Assembly: GCA_035552735.1 (NCBI GenBank)
Contig: DASZKX010000350.1
Span: forward strand, 1-5,873
DNA from: VAZQ01 sp035552735
GTDB taxonomy: Bacteria; Pseudomonadota; Alphaproteobacteria; Rhizobiales; Xanthobacteraceae
Length of the DNA stretch: 5,873 nt
Direction of reading: 5' to 3'
Shown: piece after piece, positions 4,618 to 5,873 of the stretch
How the letters are laid out: each line of letters begins with the position of its first letter
Position numbering within the stretch: the stretch's first letter is position 1
Made by a program: the position numbers and the translations under genes
Notes under the pieces: model-generated
What the model saw: only the letters and a program-made list of their open reading frames with translations
Databases searched by the model: none
What the model was told of the DNA's origin: nothing

Positions 4618-5873
4618 GTGTCCATTCTCGAAGCGTCTTCGGCGCCGGAGCTGTTGCCCGCAACGTTCGCACGCTGGTTTGCGAGCCGCGGCTGGCGGCC
4701 GCGCGCCCATCAGCTCGAGCTGTTGGCCATGGCGCGCACGGGGCGCTCGGTGCTGCTGATCGCCCCGACCGGCGGCGGCAAGACGCTGGCCGGCTTCCTG
4801 CCGACATTGGTGGATCTGAGCGAAGGCTCCGCGCAGCGCCCGGGGCAGCCGACCGCCACCGGCAAGCTGCGCTCGCTCGGACATGGCCTGCGGCGCGACG
4901 GCGGTCTCCACACGCTCTACATCTCGCCCTTGAAGGCGCTCGCCGTCGATATCGCGCGCAACCTCGAGCAGCCGGTCGCCGAGATGAGCTTGCCGATCCG
5001 TATCGAGACGCGCACCGGCGATACGCCGACCTCCAAGCGCCAGCGCCAGCGCCGCGATCCGCCCGATATCCTGCTGACCACGCCCGAGCAGCTGGCTCTC
5101 ATCCTGGCCTCGCCCGACGCGCCTTATCTGTTCGACAGCCTCAGGCGCGTGGTGCTCGACGAGCTGCACGCCTTGGTGACCTCCAAGCGCGGCGATCTGT
5201 TGTCGCTCGGCCTGGCGCGGCTGTTTCGGCTGGCGCCGGCGCTCACCAGCGTCGGCCTATCCGCCACGGTGGCAGGGCCCGACGATCTGCGCCGTTTTCT
5301 CGTGCCGCAGCCGCCCGAGCGGGAAGCCCTCGCCGATATGGTGGTGGCCGAGGGCGGCGCCGCGCCCCATGTCACCATGCTCGATACCGCCGAGCGGTTG
5401 CCGTGGGCCGGACATTCCGCCCAGCATGCGCTCGGCGAGATGTACGGTCTCATCAAGCGTCACCGCACCGCTCTGGTGTTCGTCAATACCCGCAGCCAGG
5501 CCGAGCGGATTTTCCAGGAGCTGTGGCGCATCAACGATGATGGCCTGGCGATCGCGCTCCATCACGGCTCGCTCGACGTGGCGCAGCGCCGCAAGGTCGA
5601 AGCCGCCATGGCGGCCGGCCGGCTGCGGGCCGTGGTGTGTACCTCCTCGCTCGATCTCGGCGTCGACTGGGGCGATGTGGATCTCGTGATTAATGTGGGG
5701 GCCCCCAAGGGCTCCTCCCGCCTGCTGCAGCGCATCGGCCGCGCCAACCACCGGATGGATGAGCCCTCGCGTGGCGTCCTGGTGCCGGCCAATCGGTTCG
5801 AGGTCTTGGAGTGTCGCGCGGCGCTCGATGCCATCGCGGACAACGCACAAGACACCCCGCCGGCGCGCAGCGG
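4618..5873 (+). CDS. lhr: Lhr-type DEXH-box DNA helicase of the ligase-associated repair cluster (3' end outside window)
   Basis: The open frame gives 418 codons and runs off the window; Lhr-Core proteins are usually about 800 or more residues, so roughly half is visible. Superfamily 2 motifs appear in order. RecA domain 1 has Walker A APTGGGKT (49-56, K55), Ia SPLKALAVD (103-111), Ic TTPEQL (154-159), DEXH box DELH (181-184) and motif III SAT (215-217). RecA domain 2 has LVFVNTR (286-292), motif V TSSLDLGVDW (342-351) and the arginine-finger motif VI QRIGRANHR (371-379). The enzyme is an ATP-driven 3'-5' translocase/helicase in characterised relatives. The GTG at 4618 is the only start between an in-frame TAG at 4606-4608 and the conserved FARWFASRGWRPRAHQ region; the next ATG (residue 39) would remove that region. 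No strong Shine-Dalgarno sequence is visible. The winged-helix and C-terminal Lhr domains, and any following MPE/PdeM nuclease gene, lie outside the window. Confidence 0.95.
   Translation, partial: MSILEASSAPELLPATFARWFASRGWRPRAHQLELLAMARTGRSVLLIAPTGGGKTLAGFLPTLVDLSEGSAQRPGQPTATGKLRSLGHGLRRDGGLHTLYISPLKALAVDIARNLEQPVAEMSLPIRIETRTGDTPTSKRQRQRRDPPDILLTTPEQLALILASPDAPYLFDSLRRVVLDELHALVTSKRGDLLSLGLARLFRLAPALTSVGLSATVAGPDDLRRFLVPQPPEREALADMVVAEGGAAPHVTMLDTAERLPWAGHSAQHALGEMYGLIKRHRTALVFVNTRSQAERIFQELWRINDDGLAIALHHGSLDVAQRRKVEAAMAAGRLRAVVCTSSLDLGVDWGDVDLVINVGAPKGSSRLLQRIGRANHRMDEPSRGVLVPANRFEVLECRAALDAIADNAQDTPPARS

Noticed and set aside
4573..5850. Several minus-strand open frames (for example 4573-5169 and 5257-5850) opposite the helicase.
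   Set aside because: The plus strand has an unbroken frame from 4618 to the window end carrying all superfamily 2 helicase motifs, so these are mirror frames.
1..5873. tRNA, rRNA, CRISPR array, insertion sequence or attachment site.
   Set aside because: The window is almost fully occupied by coding sequence. I saw no repeat-spacer pattern, transposase, terminal inverted repeats or tRNA-like fold in the short gaps.

Overview
The window is GC-rich, densely packed bacterial DNA with strong G/C bias at third codon positions. Gene content and protein flavour suggest an alphaproteobacterium, probably of the Hyphomicrobiales (Rhizobiales) or a related order. This placement is inferred from family resemblance and was not tested by any search.

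Layout. Positions 1-60 hold the 3' end of an unidentified plus-strand gene. Three minus-strand genes follow, reading right to left: a metallo-beta-lactamase-fold DNA exonuclease (3135-2098), an ATP-dependent DNA ligase (2101-407) whose start overlaps the exonuclease stop by 4 bp, and a small two-helix membrane protein (373-68). A short divergent intergenic region (about 3136-3175) contains a 7-bp direct repeat with an 11-bp period. Three plus-strand genes run the other way: a TPR-containing SAM methyltransferase (3176-4126), a MAPEG-family membrane protein (4187-4576), and the N-terminal half of an Lhr-type DEXH-box helicase (4618 to the window edge, open at the 3' end).

How the genes work together. 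Exonuclease, ligase and Lhr-Core helicase are three of the four parts of a known bacterial nucleic-acid repair cluster (Lhr-Core, MBL-fold exonuclease, ATP-dependent ligase, and the metallophosphoesterase endonuclease MPE/PdeM). The helicase would remodel or unwind damaged DNA, the nuclease(s) would trim ends, and the ligase would seal them. The fourth part is not visible and, if present, would most likely follow the helicase beyond position 5873. Here the cluster is split into two divergent arms, with a methyltransferase and a MAPEG protein placed between the repair genes, and a small membrane protein trails the ligase. The system itself is known. The unusual points are the insertions, the shared control region and the trailing membrane gene.
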